The notes below the pieces were generated by a model. It worked only from the letters and a program-made list of their open reading frames with translations, was not told the DNA's origin and made no database searches. Positions 18,801 to 28,635 of a stretch of DNA of 64,000 nucleotides are shown piece after piece. Every line of letters begins with the position of its first letter. The first letter of the stretch is position 1. The DNA comes from Gammaproteobacteria bacterium (lineage in GTDB: Bacteria; Pseudomonadota; Gammaproteobacteria; Burkholderiales; Rhodocyclaceae): assembly GCA_018819515.1 (NCBI GenBank), contig JAHJPX010000013.1:1-64000 (forward strand), read 5' to 3'. Both the position numbers and the translations under genes were made by a program.

Positions 18801-20125
18801 GGCGAGTGCTCGTCGTCGACGATGAGGCTGACATCCGGGAATTGCTCGACATGACACTGGCGCGTATGGGGCTTGCCGCCGATTGTGCCGCTACAGTCAC
18901 GGAAGCCGAGAAACTGCTGGCAGCAAATACCTACAGTCTGTGCTTGACCGACATGCGCCTGCCGGATGGCGAAGGCCTGTCGTTGGTTCGCTTTATCGCC
19001 GAGCACATTCCCGAACTGCCGATTGCTGTCATTACCGCCCACGGCAGCATGGAGAATGCGGTGCTCGCACTGAAGTCGGGTGCTTTCGACTATCTGTCGA
19101 AGCCCGTATCGCTGGACCAACTCAGGGCACTGGTGAAGTCGGCTATCGATCTACCGATGCGGGAGGATGTCAAGCGCACGGGGGGGGCGGAGTTGGTCGG
19201 CGAAGCCGCTGCCATGACAACCGTGCGCGCCTTGCTCGAGCGGGTCGCGCGCAGCCAAGCGCCCGTATATGTCGTTGGCGAGTCCGGCAGCGGGAAGGAA
19301 CTGGCGGCTCGGCTGGTACATCAGTTGGGGTCACGCTCGGCGGCCCAGTTTGTACCGGTAAATTGCGGCGCGATACCCGAGAATCTGATGGAGAGCGAAT
19401 TTTTCGGTTACCGGAAAGGCGCGTTTACAGGAGCCGAAGCAGATCGGGACGGCTTCTTTCAGGCGGCCAACGGGGGCACCCTGTTTCTTGACGAAGTTGC
19501 CGACCTCCCGCTGCACATGCAGGTCAAACTGTTGCGGGTCGTGCAGGAGAAGCGGGTACGCAAGGTCGGCGCAACGGCGGAAGAGCCGGTCGATGTGCGT
19601 ATCATCAGTGCGACACATCAGGACCTCAAGGAGATGGTTGCTCAAGGCCGCTTCCGACAGGATCTGTTTTATCGACTCAACGTCATCGAAGTGCGCATGC
19701 CGCCGCTGCGGGAGTGCCGCGAAGACATTCCGCTCCTCGCGGACAGGATTCTCGAACGTCTGGCAAGGACTGCCGGCCGGCCGGTGCCGAGCTTGACGCC
19801 CGCCGCGCTCGATGCCTTGAAAGAGTATCCGTTTCCAGGCAATGTTCGAGAACTGGAGAACGTGCTCGAACGAACCCTTGCGCTGCTGGTCGGCGACTAT
19901 ATCGACGTGACGGACCTGAACTTGTCCCCGGGAACGACGGAACCGGATCAACCGACCGTCGGCGAAGGATTGCCGCTGCAGGAACGCCTCGATCAGGCAG
20001 AGAAGCTGGCGATACAGGACGCTCTCGACAAGACGCACTTCAATCGGACTGCGGCCGCTCGCTTGCTTGGGGTGACCTTCCGTTCGTTGCGTTACCGGAT
20101 GGAGCGGCTCGGTCTGAAGGACTGA
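18761..20125 (+). CDS. pilR: Sigma54-dependent response regulator PilR
   Basis: A 454-residue NtrC-family activator. The receiver domain has the acidic pocket VVDDE and phosphoacceptor D64 (LTDMRLPDG). The central AAA+ domain has GESGSGKE and the sigma54-contact loop GAFTGA. The C-terminal Fis-like helix-turn-helix is HFNRTAAARLLGVTFRSLRYR. Its partner PilS overlaps upstream, as in Pseudomonas, where the pair activates pilA. It implies type IV pili elsewhere in the genome. Confidence 0.95.
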   Translation: MSAKPDRRNRSDLRRVLVVDDEADIRELLDMTLARMGLAADCAATVTEAEKLLAANTYSLCLTDMRLPDGEGLSLVRFIAEHIPELPIAVITAHGSMENAVLALKSGAFDYLSKPVSLDQLRALVKSAIDLPMREDVKRTGGAELVGEAAAMTTVRALLERVARSQAPVYVVGESGSGKELAARLVHQLGSRSAAQFVPVNCGAIPENLMESEFFGYRKGAFTGAEADRDGFFQAANGGTLFLDEVADLPLHMQVKLLRVVQEKRVRKVGATAEEPVDVRIISATHQDLKEMVAQGRFRQDLFYRLNVIEVRMPPLRECREDIPLLADRILERLARTAGRPVPSLTPAALDALKEYPFPGNVRELENVLERTLALLVGDYIDVTDLNLSPGTTEPDQPTVGEGLPLQERLDQAEKLAIQDALDKTHFNRTAAARLLGVTFRSLRYRMERLGLKD

Positions 20126-20132
20126 GTCTCCG

Positions 20133-20687
20133 ATGAGATCGTTCGGTCCGCGTTTATCAAAGGACGGATGGCTGCCGGGCGCAAAGGCCATTCCGTCGCC
20201 GAATCACGACCAGCGTCCGAGTGGAGAATCGATCCGCTTGCTGGTAATCCACGCGATCAGTCTTCCTCCGGGGGAGTTCGGGGGGGGCGGCGTGGAGCGC
20301 TTGTTCACCAACAACCTGGAGGCGGATGCACATCCGTACTACCGGGAGATACACTCGCAAAGAGTATCGGCGCACTTCTTCATTCGTCGCGATGGCACTG
20401 TGCTTCAGTTTGTGCCGACAACGCATCGAGCCTGGCACGCGGGCGTATCGACCTGGCGCGATCGGGAGCGCTGCAACGATTTTTCGCTTGGCATAGAGCT
20501 GGAAGGTTGTGACGATCGGTCGTTCACGAATATCCAGTACGTTCGTTTGGCCAGGCTGATTCGTGTCTTGCGGCACGCCTACGCCATCGAAGACATCGTT
20601 GGCCATTCGAATATCGCGCCAGGAAGAAAGACCGACCCCGGACCATGCTTCGACTGGACGCGGCTGCGGAAGCTGTTGCGTCGTTGA
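20133..20687 (+). CDS. ampD: 1,6-anhydro-N-acetylmuramyl-L-alanine amidase AmpD
   Basis: A 184-residue cytoplasmic zinc amidase (Amidase_2 fold). The zinc ligands are expected in LLVIHAISLP, around the later histidine in TTHRAWHAG, and in the final DPGPCFDW motif; IVGHSNIAPGRKTDPG is the AmpD signature. It recycles peptidoglycan by cutting stem peptide from anhydro-muropeptides and thereby influences beta-lactamase induction in other bacteria. The gene follows pilR by seven bases. Confidence 0.94.
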   Translation: MRSFGPRLSKDGWLPGAKAIPSPNHDQRPSGESIRLLVIHAISLPPGEFGGGGVERLFTNNLEADAHPYYREIHSQRVSAHFFIRRDGTVLQFVPTTHRAWHAGVSTWRDRERCNDFSLGIELEGCDDRSFTNIQYVRLARLIRVLRHAYAIEDIVGHSNIAPGRKTDPGPCFDWTRLRKLLRR

Positions 20688-20723
20688 GTTGCATCGCCGC
20701 GACAACATCGCTACGAAAGCCGG

Positions 20724-20752
20724 TTGACATCGAAAAAATCTTGCAATATGAA
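20724..20752 (+). promoter_or_regulatory. Candidate promoter for the leader of the histone-like gene
   Basis: TTGACA (20724-20729) and TATGAA (20747-20752) are separated by 17 bases. A second TTGACA lies at 20785-20790 without an obvious -10. Distance to the next start codon would give a leader of about 470 bases. Confidence 0.5.
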
Positions 20753-21002
20753 TTCGCCCTACTACAATTAGTCGCAATACGTAGTTGACACACTATATCT
20801 AGTAGGTCGCTACCCGGATGCTCATGCGAGCGTCCATATGTGGAGGGAGACGCTTGATACAGGTTGCTGCGAATGCAAAGTCCGATCATGTTCCAAACAG
20901 AACGTGGCATTCGTTTTTCAGCTTTGGCGACTTCATCTTTCTCCCCGATTTTTCCGCAATTGCACAGATATCCCGCCACCGTTTGCGAAGACGGGAAGAT
21001 GC

Positions 21003-21023
21003 AGCATCGCCAGTGGCGATGCT
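21003..21023 (+). other. Perfect hairpin in the leader region
   Basis: AGCATCGCC and GGCGATGCT flank the loop AGT. Not followed by a T-run, so not a terminator; a candidate structured RNA element. Confidence 0.5.
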
Positions 21024-21232
21024 TCGCGCGCGTTGCGCACGGGCTGGCTATGCGTGATGAAATTGCTGCGAACATGATCCACGGATTGCGTCAAAGCTCA
21101 TTGATGGATGGAAAAACATAAGGAATTCGTCGCTTCAGTTGCTATGGAGCGTTGAATAATCCGTGCTAGCCCAGACGGGTTGAAGTGTGTATGTGATGTT
21201 TCTTTCCTGTTACTTTGTGAAGGAGGTTCAAC

Positions 21233-21841
21233 ATGGCTGTTGCAAAGAAAGCCAAAAAGCCCGCGGCTAAGAAACCTGCCGCCAAGAAAGCTGCGGCGAA
21301 GAAGCCGGCAGTGAAGAAGGTTGCTGCCAAGAAGCCGGCAGTGAAAAAGGCTGCTGCCAAGAAGCCGGCAGTGAAAAAGGCTGCTGCCAAGAAGCCGGCA
21401 GTGAAAAAGGCTGCTGCCAAGAAGCCGGCAGTGAAGAAGGCTGCTGCCAAGAAGCCGGCAGCGAAGAAGGCTGCTGCCAAGAAGCCGGCAGCGAAGAAGG
21501 CTGCTGCCAAGAAGCCGGCAGCGAAGAAGGCTGTCGCCAAGAAGCCGGTTGCCCGGAAGCCAGCTGCCAAGAAGCCGGCAGTGAAGAAGGCCGCCGCGAA
21601 GAAGCCAGCTGCCAAGAAGCCGGCAGCGAAGAAGGCCGTTGCGAAGAAGCCAGCTGCCAAGAAGCCGGCTGCGAAGAAGCCAGCTGCAAAGAAGCCCGCC
21701 GCGAAAAAGGCTGCTGCCAAGCCTGCCCCGGCCGCGGCTCCTGCCTCGGCTGCTCCCTCGACCGCTGCGGCGCCTGGCCTGAAGTCCTCGCTGAACCCTG
21801 CGGCCGCTTGGCCGTTCCCGACGGGCTCGCGTCCGTCCTGA
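21233..21841 (+). CDS. Histone H1-like lysine/alanine/proline-repeat DNA-binding protein
   Basis: A 202-residue, very basic protein. From residue 5 to about 160 it consists of units of the type AAKKPA[VA]KKA, followed by an Ala/Pro linker and a short tail [18 protein letters not shown]. It resembles the C-terminal domain of eukaryotic histone H1 and bacterial HctB/AlgP-type proteins, which coat and compact DNA. The ribosome binding site AAGGAGG is near perfect, suggesting high expression. Two hairpin terminators follow. Orthology to a named family cannot be settled because repeats dominate. Confidence 0.85.
   Translation: MAVAKKAKKPAAKKPAAKKAAAKKPAVKKVAAKKPAVKKAAAKKPAVKKAAAKKPAVKKAAAKKPAVKKAAAKKPAAKKAAAKKPAAKKAAAKKPAAKKAVAKKPVARKPAAKKPAVKKAAAKKPAAKKPAAKKAVAKKPAAKKPAAKKPAAKKPAAKKAAAKPAPAAAPASAAPSTAAAPGLKSSLNPAAAWPFPTGSRPS
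21299..21538 (+). repeat. 30-bp tandem repeat inside the histone-like gene
   Basis: About eight consecutive 30-base units, each reading close to GCCAAGAAGCCGGCAGTGAA followed by AAGGCTGCT. The first units carry GTG (Val) and the later ones GCG (Ala) at the same codon, so the array has homogenised in two blocks. Copy number is likely to vary between strains. Confidence 0.9.
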
Positions 21842-21865
21842 TTGGCGAGTTGGGAGTTCCCAAAA

Positions 21866-21897
21866 GGGCGACGGCAGCTTTTTGGTTGTCGTCGCCC
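21866..21897 (+). terminator. Hairpin after the histone-like gene
   Basis: GGGCGACG (21866-21873) pairs with CGTCGCCC (21890-21897) 25 bases after the stop codon. The loop is long and the T-run is weak, so it may act mainly as a 3'-end stabiliser. Confidence 0.5.
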
Positions 21898-21922
21898 GAT
21901 TTTGCGGATATTCCTGCAGGCT

Positions 21923-21952
21923 CGGCGGCTGCGTGTTGTAGCCGCCGTTTTT
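21923..21952 (+). terminator. Intrinsic terminator
   Basis: CGGCGGCT (21923-21930) pairs perfectly with AGCCGCCG (21940-21947), followed by TTTTT. It ends the histone-like transcription unit before the convergent aminotransferase. Confidence 0.85.
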
Positions 21953-21971
21953 CCTTTTGCGTTCCCGTGCG

Positions 21972-23156
21972 TCAGCCGTTCGCGGTGCGCAGGTAGTTCC
22001 GCATTCTCGCCAGCCCTTCCTCTATACGCACACTGGCAATCGTGTACGCGAATCGCATGTGACGTGCCGGCGAACTGACGCCGAAATCCAGCCCCGGTGT
22101 GGCTGCAACTCCAGCCTCGGCAAGCAGCGCATCTGCCAGCGTGTAGCTGTCGTCGGCATGGCGGGACGAGTCCGCATAGACGTAGAACGCGCCGAGCGGT
22201 TCGGTTGCCACCGTAAACCCCAGCTCCCGCAAGCCGGGAAGCAGAACGTCCCGTCGCTGACGGAATTCCTCCCGTCGTGCTTCGAGGATCTCGATCGTAT
22301 CGTCACCGAATGCCGCCATTGCGGCGTACTGTGCCGGGGCCGACGGCGATATGAACAGGTTCTGCGCCAGCTTCTCAATGTCTCGAACGTAGGTACGCGG
22401 CGCAACCAGCCAGCCCAGTCGCCAGCCGGTCATGCCGAAATACTTGGAAAAGCTGTTGATGACGAAGATGTCGTCGCCAATGCTTAGCGCCGTTTCGGCG
22501 TCGAAGCCATAGGTAAGGCCGTGATAGATCTCGTCGACCAGCATCGTGCCGCCACGTTGCACGACCGCTTGGTGAAGCGCCCTGAGTTGCGTCAGTTCGA
22601 TGATCGTGCCAGTCGGATTCGACGGTGTCGCGACCAATAGTGCCCGGGTCTGCCCGGTCCAATGAGCGGCAACGTGCTCGGCAGTGGGCTGAAAGGCCGT
22701 CGTGGCGTCGAGCGGGATCGGTACCGGTAGTCCCTCCATCGCCCGCACGAAGTTCCGGTTGCAGGGGTAACCCGGATCGGCCATCAGCACGCTGTCTCCC
22801 GGATCGATCAGTACGCTCAGCGCCAGCAGCAACGCCCCCGAGGCGCCCGCGGTAACAATGATGCGCTCGGGTTCCACGTCCATCCGGTAACGATCCTGGT
22901 AGTAGCGGGCGATTGCTTCGCGCAACTGCGGGAGTCCAAGTGCGTGGGTGTAGTGAACGTGGCCAGTGGCGATGAAGCGCTGCGCGGCCTCGACAATCGA
23001 CTGCGGCGTCGGGAAATCGGGTTCGCCGACCTCCATGTGGATGATGTCGCGGCCGCGGGCCTCGAGTGCATGCGCCTTCGCCATCAGCTCCATGACATGG
23101 AAGGGTTCGATGTCCTCCATGCGCCGGGCGATCGTCCCCGGTTGGCGTATCACCAT
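21972..23156 (-). CDS. PLP-dependent class I/II aminotransferase
   Basis: A 394-residue fold-type I enzyme. Substrate-region signatures include EVGEPDFPTPQSI, ATPSNPTGTII and the PLP lysine in NSFSKYFGMTGWRLGWLV; the terminal arginine region SSPARHMRFAYT is also present. It probably transfers amino groups between an amino acid and a 2-oxo acid; the substrate is not certain. The first ATG (23156) lies inside a copy of the dispersed repeat, 13 bases after the pckG stop, with no clear ribosome binding site; the alternative ATG is at 23120 (MEDIEPFHVM). Probably co-transcribed with pckG. Confidence 0.9.
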   Translation of the reverse strand: MVIRQPGTIARRMEDIEPFHVMELMAKAHALEARGRDIIHMEVGEPDFPTPQSIVEAAQRFIATGHVHYTHALGLPQLREAIARYYQDRYRMDVEPERIIVTAGASGALLLALSVLIDPGDSVLMADPGYPCNRNFVRAMEGLPVPIPLDATTAFQPTAEHVAAHWTGQTRALLVATPSNPTGTIIELTQLRALHQAVVQRGGTMLVDEIYHGLTYGFDAETALSIGDDIFVINSFSKYFGMTGWRLGWLVAPRTYVRDIEKLAQNLFISPSAPAQYAAMAAFGDDTIEILEARREEFRQRRDVLLPGLRELGFTVATEPLGAFYVYADSSRHADDSYTLADALLAEAGVAATPGLDFGVSSPARHMRFAYTIASVRIEEGLARMRNYLRTANG

Positions 23157-23169
23157 GGCTGACTTTTCG
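23144..23169 (+). repeat. Dispersed repeat, copy 2, carrying a start codon
   Basis: Two mismatches in the core (23144-23163), then TTTT. It fills the whole gap between the pckG stop and the aminotransferase start on the minus strand and supplies the latter's ATG: the C-to-T change relative to the consensus turns GTG into ATG. Confidence 0.88.
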
Positions 23170-25002
23170 TCAATCGACCAGCCCCAGTTCGAACAAGTCG
23201 CGCTTTAGCGCCAACTGCTTCGGCAGGCGCTCGCCCAACTGCTCGAACCACTCGCGGTGTGCGGCCAGTTCGCTACGCCACGCTTCGGCGTCGACGCGGG
23301 TCAGTGCATCGAATTCCTGTTTGGTGACGGCCAGGCCCGTCCAATCGACGTCCTCGAAGCGCGGCATCCAGCCAAGCACCGTTTCCCTCGCCGGTGCCCT
23401 TTCCTTGACGCGATCGACGATCCACTTCAGTACGCGCATATTCTCGCCAAAGCCCGGCCACATGAACCTGCCGCTTTCGTCCGTGCGGAACCAGTTAACG
23501 CAGAAGATCTTCGGCACATGCTCGACGACATGGCCAATCCTGAGCCAGTGATTGAAGTAGTCGCCCATGTGATAGCCGCAGAACGGCAGCATGGCGAACG
23601 GATCGCGCCGCACCACCCCCTGCTTGCCGAACGCCGCAGCAGTGGTTTCGGAGCCAAGCGTCGCCGCCATATAGACGCCGAAGTTCCAGTTGAAGGCTTC
23701 GTACACGAGCGGCACGGTCGTCGCGCGGCGGCCGCCGAAGATGAAAGCCGAAATCGGTACGCCCGATGGATGCTCCCAGGCAGAATCGATGGACGGGCAC
23801 TGCGACGCCGGCGCGGTGAAGCGGGCATTCGGGTGGGCAGCCTTGCGACCAGCCTCGCCGTCGGCCGGCGTCCAGTCCTTGCCCTGCCAGTCGATGCAGT
23901 GTGCGGGCGGCTCCTTGGTCATGCCTTCCCACCAGACGTCGCCGTCATCGGTCAGCGCGACGTTGGTGTAGATGACGTTCTCCTTCAGCGTCGCCATCGC
24001 GTTGAAGTTGGTTTTTTCCGAAGTGCCCGGTGCGACGCCGAAATAGCCTGCTTCCGGATTGATGGCGTAAAAATGACCGTCCGGGCCGGGCTTGATCCAG
24101 GCAATATCATCGCCAACTGTGGTGATCTTCCAGCCGTCGAAATTCCCGGGCGGGATCAGCATCGCGAAATTGGTCTTGCCGCAGGCCGAGGGGAATGCCG
24201 CAGCCACATAGGTTTTCTCGCCTTCCGGCGACTCAACGCCAAGAATCAGCATGTGCTCGGCGAGCCAACCCTCGTCGCGCGCCATGGTCGAGGCAATGCG
24301 CAGCGCCAGACACTTCTTGCCCAGCAGCGCGTTGCCGCCATAGCCAGAACCGTACGACCAGATTTCGCGTGTCTCCGGAAAATGCACGATGTACTTGGTT
24401 GTCGGATTGCACGGCCACTTGACGTCGGCCTGTCCGGGCTCCAGCGGCGCGCCGACGGAATGGAGGCAGGGAATGAAAGCGCCATCTGTGCCAAGGACGT
24501 TGTATACCGCTTTGCCCATGCGGGTCATGATGCGCATGTTGGTTGCAACATACGGGGAATCGGTGATCTCGACACCGATTTGCGAAATCGGCGAGCCGAG
24601 CGGGCCCATGCTGAACGGGATCACGTACATCGTGCGGCCGCGCATCGAGCCCTGAAACAGGTCGGTCAGCGTTGCTTTCATCTTGGCCGGCGCTTCCCAG
24701 TTGTTCGTCGGGCCGGCGTCTTCCTGCCGTTCCGAGCAGATAAAAGTCCGGTCCTCGACCCGGGCGACATCGGAAGGATCGGAGCAGGCCAGATAGGAGT
24801 TGGGGCGTTTTGCCGGATTAAGTTTGACAAATGTTCCGGCTAGGACCATCTGCGCGCAAAGCCGATCGTATTCCTCCTGCGATCCGTCGCACCAGACGAT
24901 TTCGTCGGGTTTGGTCAACGCGGCAACTTCGATGATCCAGGTCTTCAGCTTCGTGTTCTTGACATAGTCGGGGGCGATCGAGCCCATAATAGTTTTGCTC
25001 AT
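23170..25002 (-). CDS. pckG: Phosphoenolpyruvate carboxykinase (GTP)
   Basis: A 610-residue cytoplasmic enzyme converting oxaloacetate and GTP to PEP, CO2 and GDP in gluconeogenesis. The P-loop [11 protein letters not shown] with its reactive cysteine, the metal-binding VGDDIAWIK and the [17 protein letters not shown] segment mark the GTP-dependent family, unlike the ATP type of enterobacteria. Length is normal. It is divergent from the malic enzyme gene, so the pair covers the PEP-pyruvate-malate node. Confidence 0.97.
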   Translation of the reverse strand: MSKTIMGSIAPDYVKNTKLKTWIIEVAALTKPDEIVWCDGSQEEYDRLCAQMVLAGTFVKLNPAKRPNSYLACSDPSDVARVEDRTFICSERQEDAGPTNNWEAPAKMKATLTDLFQGSMRGRTMYVIPFSMGPLGSPISQIGVEITDSPYVATNMRIMTRMGKAVYNVLGTDGAFIPCLHSVGAPLEPGQADVKWPCNPTTKYIVHFPETREIWSYGSGYGGNALLGKKCLALRIASTMARDEGWLAEHMLILGVESPEGEKTYVAAAFPSACGKTNFAMLIPPGNFDGWKITTVGDDIAWIKPGPDGHFYAINPEAGYFGVAPGTSEKTNFNAMATLKENVIYTNVALTDDGDVWWEGMTKEPPAHCIDWQGKDWTPADGEAGRKAAHPNARFTAPASQCPSIDSAWEHPSGVPISAFIFGGRRATTVPLVYEAFNWNFGVYMAATLGSETTAAAFGKQGVVRRDPFAMLPFCGYHMGDYFNHWLRIGHVVEHVPKIFCVNWFRTDESGRFMWPGFGENMRVLKWIVDRVKERAPARETVLGWMPRFEDVDWTGLAVTKQEFDALTRVDAEAWRSELAAHREWFEQLGERLPKQLALKRDLFELGLVD

Positions 25003-25013
25003 ATTTTCTCGTT

Positions 25014-25032
25014 CCGTAAGCGGGAATTACGG
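25014..25032. promoter_or_regulatory. Inverted repeat in the pckG-maeB divergent promoter region
   Basis: CCGTAA (25014-25019) and TTACGG (25027-25032) form a perfect six-base inverted repeat with a seven-base spacer, 12 bases upstream of pckG. Candidate operator for a shared regulator of the two carbon-node genes. Confidence 0.4.
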
Positions 25033-25092
25033 TCTGGTGGGGTGGGCAACAAATTGTGCCACAATCATCGTAGCGAACAAGGATGCCGGTCC

Positions 25093-27375
25093 ATGGACGA
25101 AAGAACACGCGCTGCCGCCCTCGAGTATCACCTTCACCCACGACCGGGCAAGATTGCGGTTACGCCCACCAAGGCGCTGACCAACCAGACCGACCTGTCG
25201 CTCGCCTATTCGCCCGGCGTCGCGGCCGCCTGTGACGAGATCGTCGCGGATCCCGTCAACGCCTACAAATACACTTCACGCGGCAATCTGGTTGCCGTCG
25301 TCAGCAACGGTACCGCCGTACTTGGTCTGGGCGACATCGGGCCACTGGCGGGGAAGCCGGTCATGGAAGGCAAGGGCGTGCTGTTCAAGAAATTCGCCGG
25401 CATCGACGTCTTCGACATCGAGATCGACGAAAAGGATCCCGACAAACTGGTCGACATCATCGCGGCGCTGGAGCCCACTTTCGGCGGTATCAACCTCGAA
25501 GACATCAAGGCACCCGAGTGCTTCTACGTCGAGGCCAAGCTGCGCGAACGGATGAAGATACCGGTTTTCCACGATGACCAGCATGGCACTGCCATCATTA
25601 CCGCGGCTGCGGTGCTCAACGGGATGCGCGTCGTCGGCAAGGACATTGGCAAGGTCAAACTGGTCTGCTCAGGCGCTGGCGCGGCAGCAGTCGCCTGCCT
25701 GGATTTGCTCGTCAGCGTTGGTCTTGAGCGAAAGAACGTCTTCGTCTGCGATTCGAAAGGCGTGATCCACACCGGCAGGGACAAACTGGACCCATCGAAG
25801 GCGCGCTACGCCCAAGCGACAGACGCGCGCACCCTTGGAGACGCCATGCCCGGCGCCGATATCTTCCTCGGCTTGTCCACCGGCGGTGTGCTGAAGCCGG
25901 AAATGGTCAAGACCATGGCGCCCAATCCGCTTATTCTTGCCATGGCCAATCCCGATCCGGAAATATTGCCCGAGGATGCCAAGGCAGTCCGGCCCGACGT
26001 CATCATCGGTACCGGACGGTCGGACTATCCGAACCAGGTCAATAACGTGCTGTGTTTCCCGTTCATGTTCCGCGGCGCACTCGACGTCGGCGCGACGACC
26101 ATCAACGAAGCCATGAAGATCGCCGCCGTGCGTGCGATTGCCGAATTGGCGCACGCCGAGCAATCGGAAGTCGTAACCGCGGCCTACGGCAAGGAGGAAA
26201 TGGCCTTCGGGCCCGAATATCTGATCCCCAAACCGTTCGATCCGCGCCTTATCGTCACGGTCGCGCCAGCCGTCGCGCAGGCGGCCATGGAGTCGGGCGT
26301 GGCGACACGCCCCATCGCCGACATGACGGCCTATCGCCAGCAGTTGAACGAATTCGTCTATCACACCGGGCTCCTGATGCGTCCCGTGTTTGCCGCCGCC
26401 AAGAACGCCCCGGCGCGCATCGTCTTTAGCGAAGGCGAAGACGACCGGACACTGCGCGCGGTGCAGACAGTGCTTGACGAGGGCCTAGCCAAGCCGATCG
26501 TGATCGCTCGACCGTCAGTGATCGAGGCGCGCATCGCCAAACATGGCTTGCACATAAAGCCCGGTGTCGACTTCGAACTGGTGAATCCCGATTCCGATCC
26601 CCGCCACCGGGAGCTTTGGCAAGACTACTACGAACTGACCTGCCGCAAGGGCGTCAGCGTGGAATACGCCAAGCGGGAAACCCGTCGGCGCACGACTTTG
26701 ATCGGGGCCATGCTGGTGCGCCGCGGCTATGCGGACGGCATGATCTGTGGTACCTTCGGACGTCACGCCCTGCACTTGAAGTACGTCGCCGAGGTCATCG
26801 GTCGCAAACCCGGCGTCGACAGCTTTCACGCCATGAACATGCTGTTGCTGCCGCACCGGACGCTGTTCATAGGCGATACCTATGTGAACTATGACCCCAC
26901 CGCCGAGCAAATTGCCGAAATGACGGTCCTTGCCGCGGAGGAAGTGAGCCGTTTCGGACTCGTTCCCAAGATCGCCTTGTTGTCGCATTCCAGCTTCGGA
27001 AACGAAGATACGCCAACGGCGGCAAAGATGCGCAAAGCGCTGGAACTCATTTCCATCCGGGCGCCTCATTTGGAAGTCGAGGGAGAAATGCACGGCGATG
27101 CGGCTTTGTCGGAAGACATTCGCCTGCAGGTATTTCCGCCATCGCGCCTCAAGGGCATTGCAAATCTGCTGGTGATGCCGACGCTGGACGCCGCCAACAT
27201 CGCCTTCAATCTGTTGAAGACTGCTGCGGGCGACGGAGTGACCGTCGGCCCCATGCTGCTGGGCGCCGCAAAGCCCGTGCATATCCTGACGCCGACGGCG
27301 ACCGTGCGGCGAATCGTCAACGTCACTGCGCTACTGTCGGTGGAAGTCGCGCAGCAACAGCAGGCGCGGCAGTAG
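25093..27375 (+). CDS. maeB: NADP-type malic enzyme with C-terminal phosphotransacetylase-like domain
   Basis: A 760-residue protein. Residues about 1-430 are a malic enzyme ([27 protein letters not shown], Rossmann segment [13 protein letters not shown]), which decarboxylates malate to pyruvate. Residues about 440-755 are homologous to phosphate acetyltransferase ([30 protein letters not shown]), generally regulatory and inactive in this fusion family. The start [13 protein letters not shown] (25093) has AAGGA upstream; an ATG 51 bases earlier is not family-like. Confidence 0.95.
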   Translation: MDERTRAAALEYHLHPRPGKIAVTPTKALTNQTDLSLAYSPGVAAACDEIVADPVNAYKYTSRGNLVAVVSNGTAVLGLGDIGPLAGKPVMEGKGVLFKKFAGIDVFDIEIDEKDPDKLVDIIAALEPTFGGINLEDIKAPECFYVEAKLRERMKIPVFHDDQHGTAIITAAAVLNGMRVVGKDIGKVKLVCSGAGAAAVACLDLLVSVGLERKNVFVCDSKGVIHTGRDKLDPSKARYAQATDARTLGDAMPGADIFLGLSTGGVLKPEMVKTMAPNPLILAMANPDPEILPEDAKAVRPDVIIGTGRSDYPNQVNNVLCFPFMFRGALDVGATTINEAMKIAAVRAIAELAHAEQSEVVTAAYGKEEMAFGPEYLIPKPFDPRLIVTVAPAVAQAAMESGVATRPIADMTAYRQQLNEFVYHTGLLMRPVFAAAKNAPARIVFSEGEDDRTLRAVQTVLDEGLAKPIVIARPSVIEARIAKHGLHIKPGVDFELVNPDSDPRHRELWQDYYELTCRKGVSVEYAKRETRRRTTLIGAMLVRRGYADGMICGTFGRHALHLKYVAEVIGRKPGVDSFHAMNMLLLPHRTLFIGDTYVNYDPTAEQIAEMTVLAAEEVSRFGLVPKIALLSHSSFGNEDTPTAAKMRKALELISIRAPHLEVEGEMHGDAALSEDIRLQVFPPSRLKGIANLLVMPTLDAANIAFNLLKTAAGDGVTVGPMLLGAAKPVHILTPTATVRRIVNVTALLSVEVAQQQQARQ

Positions 27376-27377
27376 AC

Positions 27378-28529
27378 ATGCTGACGGCGGACACCCGGGC
27401 AGCATTGGTCGTCTCGGGCGGTGGTGCGCGTGCTGCCTACGAAGTCGGTGTCCTGAAAGCAGTGAAGGATTTGATGCCTCGCCACGGCCACAGTCCGTTC
27501 TCGATCTATTGCGGTATTTCGGGCGGCGCGATCAATGCCGTCGGCCTTGCAGCAGCGACGGAGGACTTTCGGGCTGGCGTCGAAGGGCTGGAGTCCTTCT
27601 GGTCGGGATTGCATGCTGGCGACGTCTATCGCGCCGACCCGTGGGGCGTTGCAATGTCTGGCGGTCGCTGGCTGATGGCCTTGACCGCTGGCTGGCTGTT
27701 CGGCACCGGTCCCCGCGCCCTGCTCGACAACACGCCCTTGAGGCGCCTGCTGTCCGCTCAGCTGGACTTTTCGCGACTGGAAGGGGCCATTGCCAATCAG
27801 TCACTGCGCGCGTTGAGTCTCAGTTGTTCAGGGTACGCCTCGGGCCAGTGCGTCAGCTTTTTTCAGGGGCGCGCCGATCTTGAACCCTGGCACCGTCCGC
27901 AACGCGCCGGAGCCCACGTGGCTCTCGGTGTCGATCATGTCATGGCTTCGATGGCGGTGCCCTTCCTGTTTCCAGCAGAGCGGCTGCACCGTGAGTATTT
28001 CGGGGATGGCGCAATGCGTGAACTGGCGCCGCTGTCCCCGGCCGTTCGCCTGGGGGCGGACCGCATGCTGGTCATCGGCACTGGCCGCATGGCTGATCTA
28101 GCTTCCGAGCGCTGGCGCAGCGGCGGCCGGCCGACTTTGGCGGAGACCGCCGGCCAAGTGTTGGCGGGAATCTTCGTCGACCGGGTTTCCGCCGACATCG
28201 AGCGCATGCAGCAGGTCAATCGCCTTGTTGCCCGGATTCCGCCGGAGGTTCGACAACGGGAAGGTCTTCCGTGGCGACCTGTCGAACTGATGGTCATCCA
28301 GCCGTCCGAGCGGCTCGATGCGGTCGCGGCCAACATGGCCGAGGAGTTGCCTTGGGCGGTGCGTCTCCTGTTGCGCGGCATGGGCGTGCGCAAGGGCGCC
28401 GGTGGTGCTTTCGTCAGCTATCTCCTGTTCGAAGCCGCCTATACGCGTCGACTGATCGAGCTGGGTTACCGTGATGCCATGGCCCGGCGCGGAGAGTTGA
28501 GCGTCTTTCTCGACCTCGATAGAACCTGA
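27378..28529 (+). CDS. Patatin-like phospholipase
   Basis: A 383-residue protein. The oxyanion motif VSGGGARAAYEVGVL is at the N-terminus, the nucleophile serine is in GISGGAIN (G-x-S-x-G), and the catalytic aspartate is in YFGDGAMREL (DGA). Such enzymes are Ser-Asp dyad lipid acyl hydrolases. No signal peptide is seen, so cytoplasmic or membrane-associated action is likely. It starts two bases after the maeB stop, which suggests one transcript, though the link in function is not obvious. Confidence 0.92.
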   Translation: MLTADTRAALVVSGGGARAAYEVGVLKAVKDLMPRHGHSPFSIYCGISGGAINAVGLAAATEDFRAGVEGLESFWSGLHAGDVYRADPWGVAMSGGRWLMALTAGWLFGTGPRALLDNTPLRRLLSAQLDFSRLEGAIANQSLRALSLSCSGYASGQCVSFFQGRADLEPWHRPQRAGAHVALGVDHVMASMAVPFLFPAERLHREYFGDGAMRELAPLSPAVRLGADRMLVIGTGRMADLASERWRSGGRPTLAETAGQVLAGIFVDRVSADIERMQQVNRLVARIPPEVRQREGLPWRPVELMVIQPSERLDAVAANMAEELPWAVRLLLRGMGVRKGAGGAFVSYLLFEAAYTRRLIELGYRDAMARRGELSVFLDLDRT

Positions 28530-28581
28530 GCTTTCTCGTCTATCCCTATTAATTTATTGGGTCTATTGCCGTAGCAGATTC

Positions 28582-28609
28582 TTGAAAGCACGATCTTGCG
28601 TGCTACACT
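28582..28609 (+). promoter_or_regulatory. Promoter of pbpG
   Basis: TTGAAA (28582-28587) and TACACT (28604-28609) with a 16-base spacer; the spacer contains the inverted repeat AGCACG/CGTGCT (28588-28603 region), a possible operator. Confidence 0.55.
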
Positions 28610-28635
28610 TTCGGCATATAGACCCGGAGAGCAGA

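Larger units (their letters stand above)
20688..21232. other. 545-bp non-coding region before the histone-like gene
   Basis: No credible gene was found on either strand. It is AT-richer than its neighbours. It contains a promoter-like pair at 20724-20752, an NrdR-box-like sequence at 20790-20805, a perfect nine-pair hairpin at 21003-21023 with a three-base loop, and a strong AGGAGGT ribosome binding site just before 21233. It could be a long structured leader of the histone-like gene or contain a small RNA. Confidence 0.55.

Noticed and set aside
20449..20468. GGCGTATCG in ampD, the first nine bases of the repeat core.
   Set aside because: The second half does not match; about 12 of 20 positions agree and the residues are conserved AmpD sequence.
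21299..21538. Regular 30-base repeats considered as a CRISPR array.
   Set aside because: There are no unique spacers; the units are contiguous, in frame and encode a Lys/Ala protein.
21957..21985. Possible further repeat copy at the aminotransferase stop codon (GTCAGCCGTTCGCGGTGCGC).
   Set aside because: The first nine bases match, but a one-base insertion and several mismatches follow; it is not distinguishable from chance or from strong decay.
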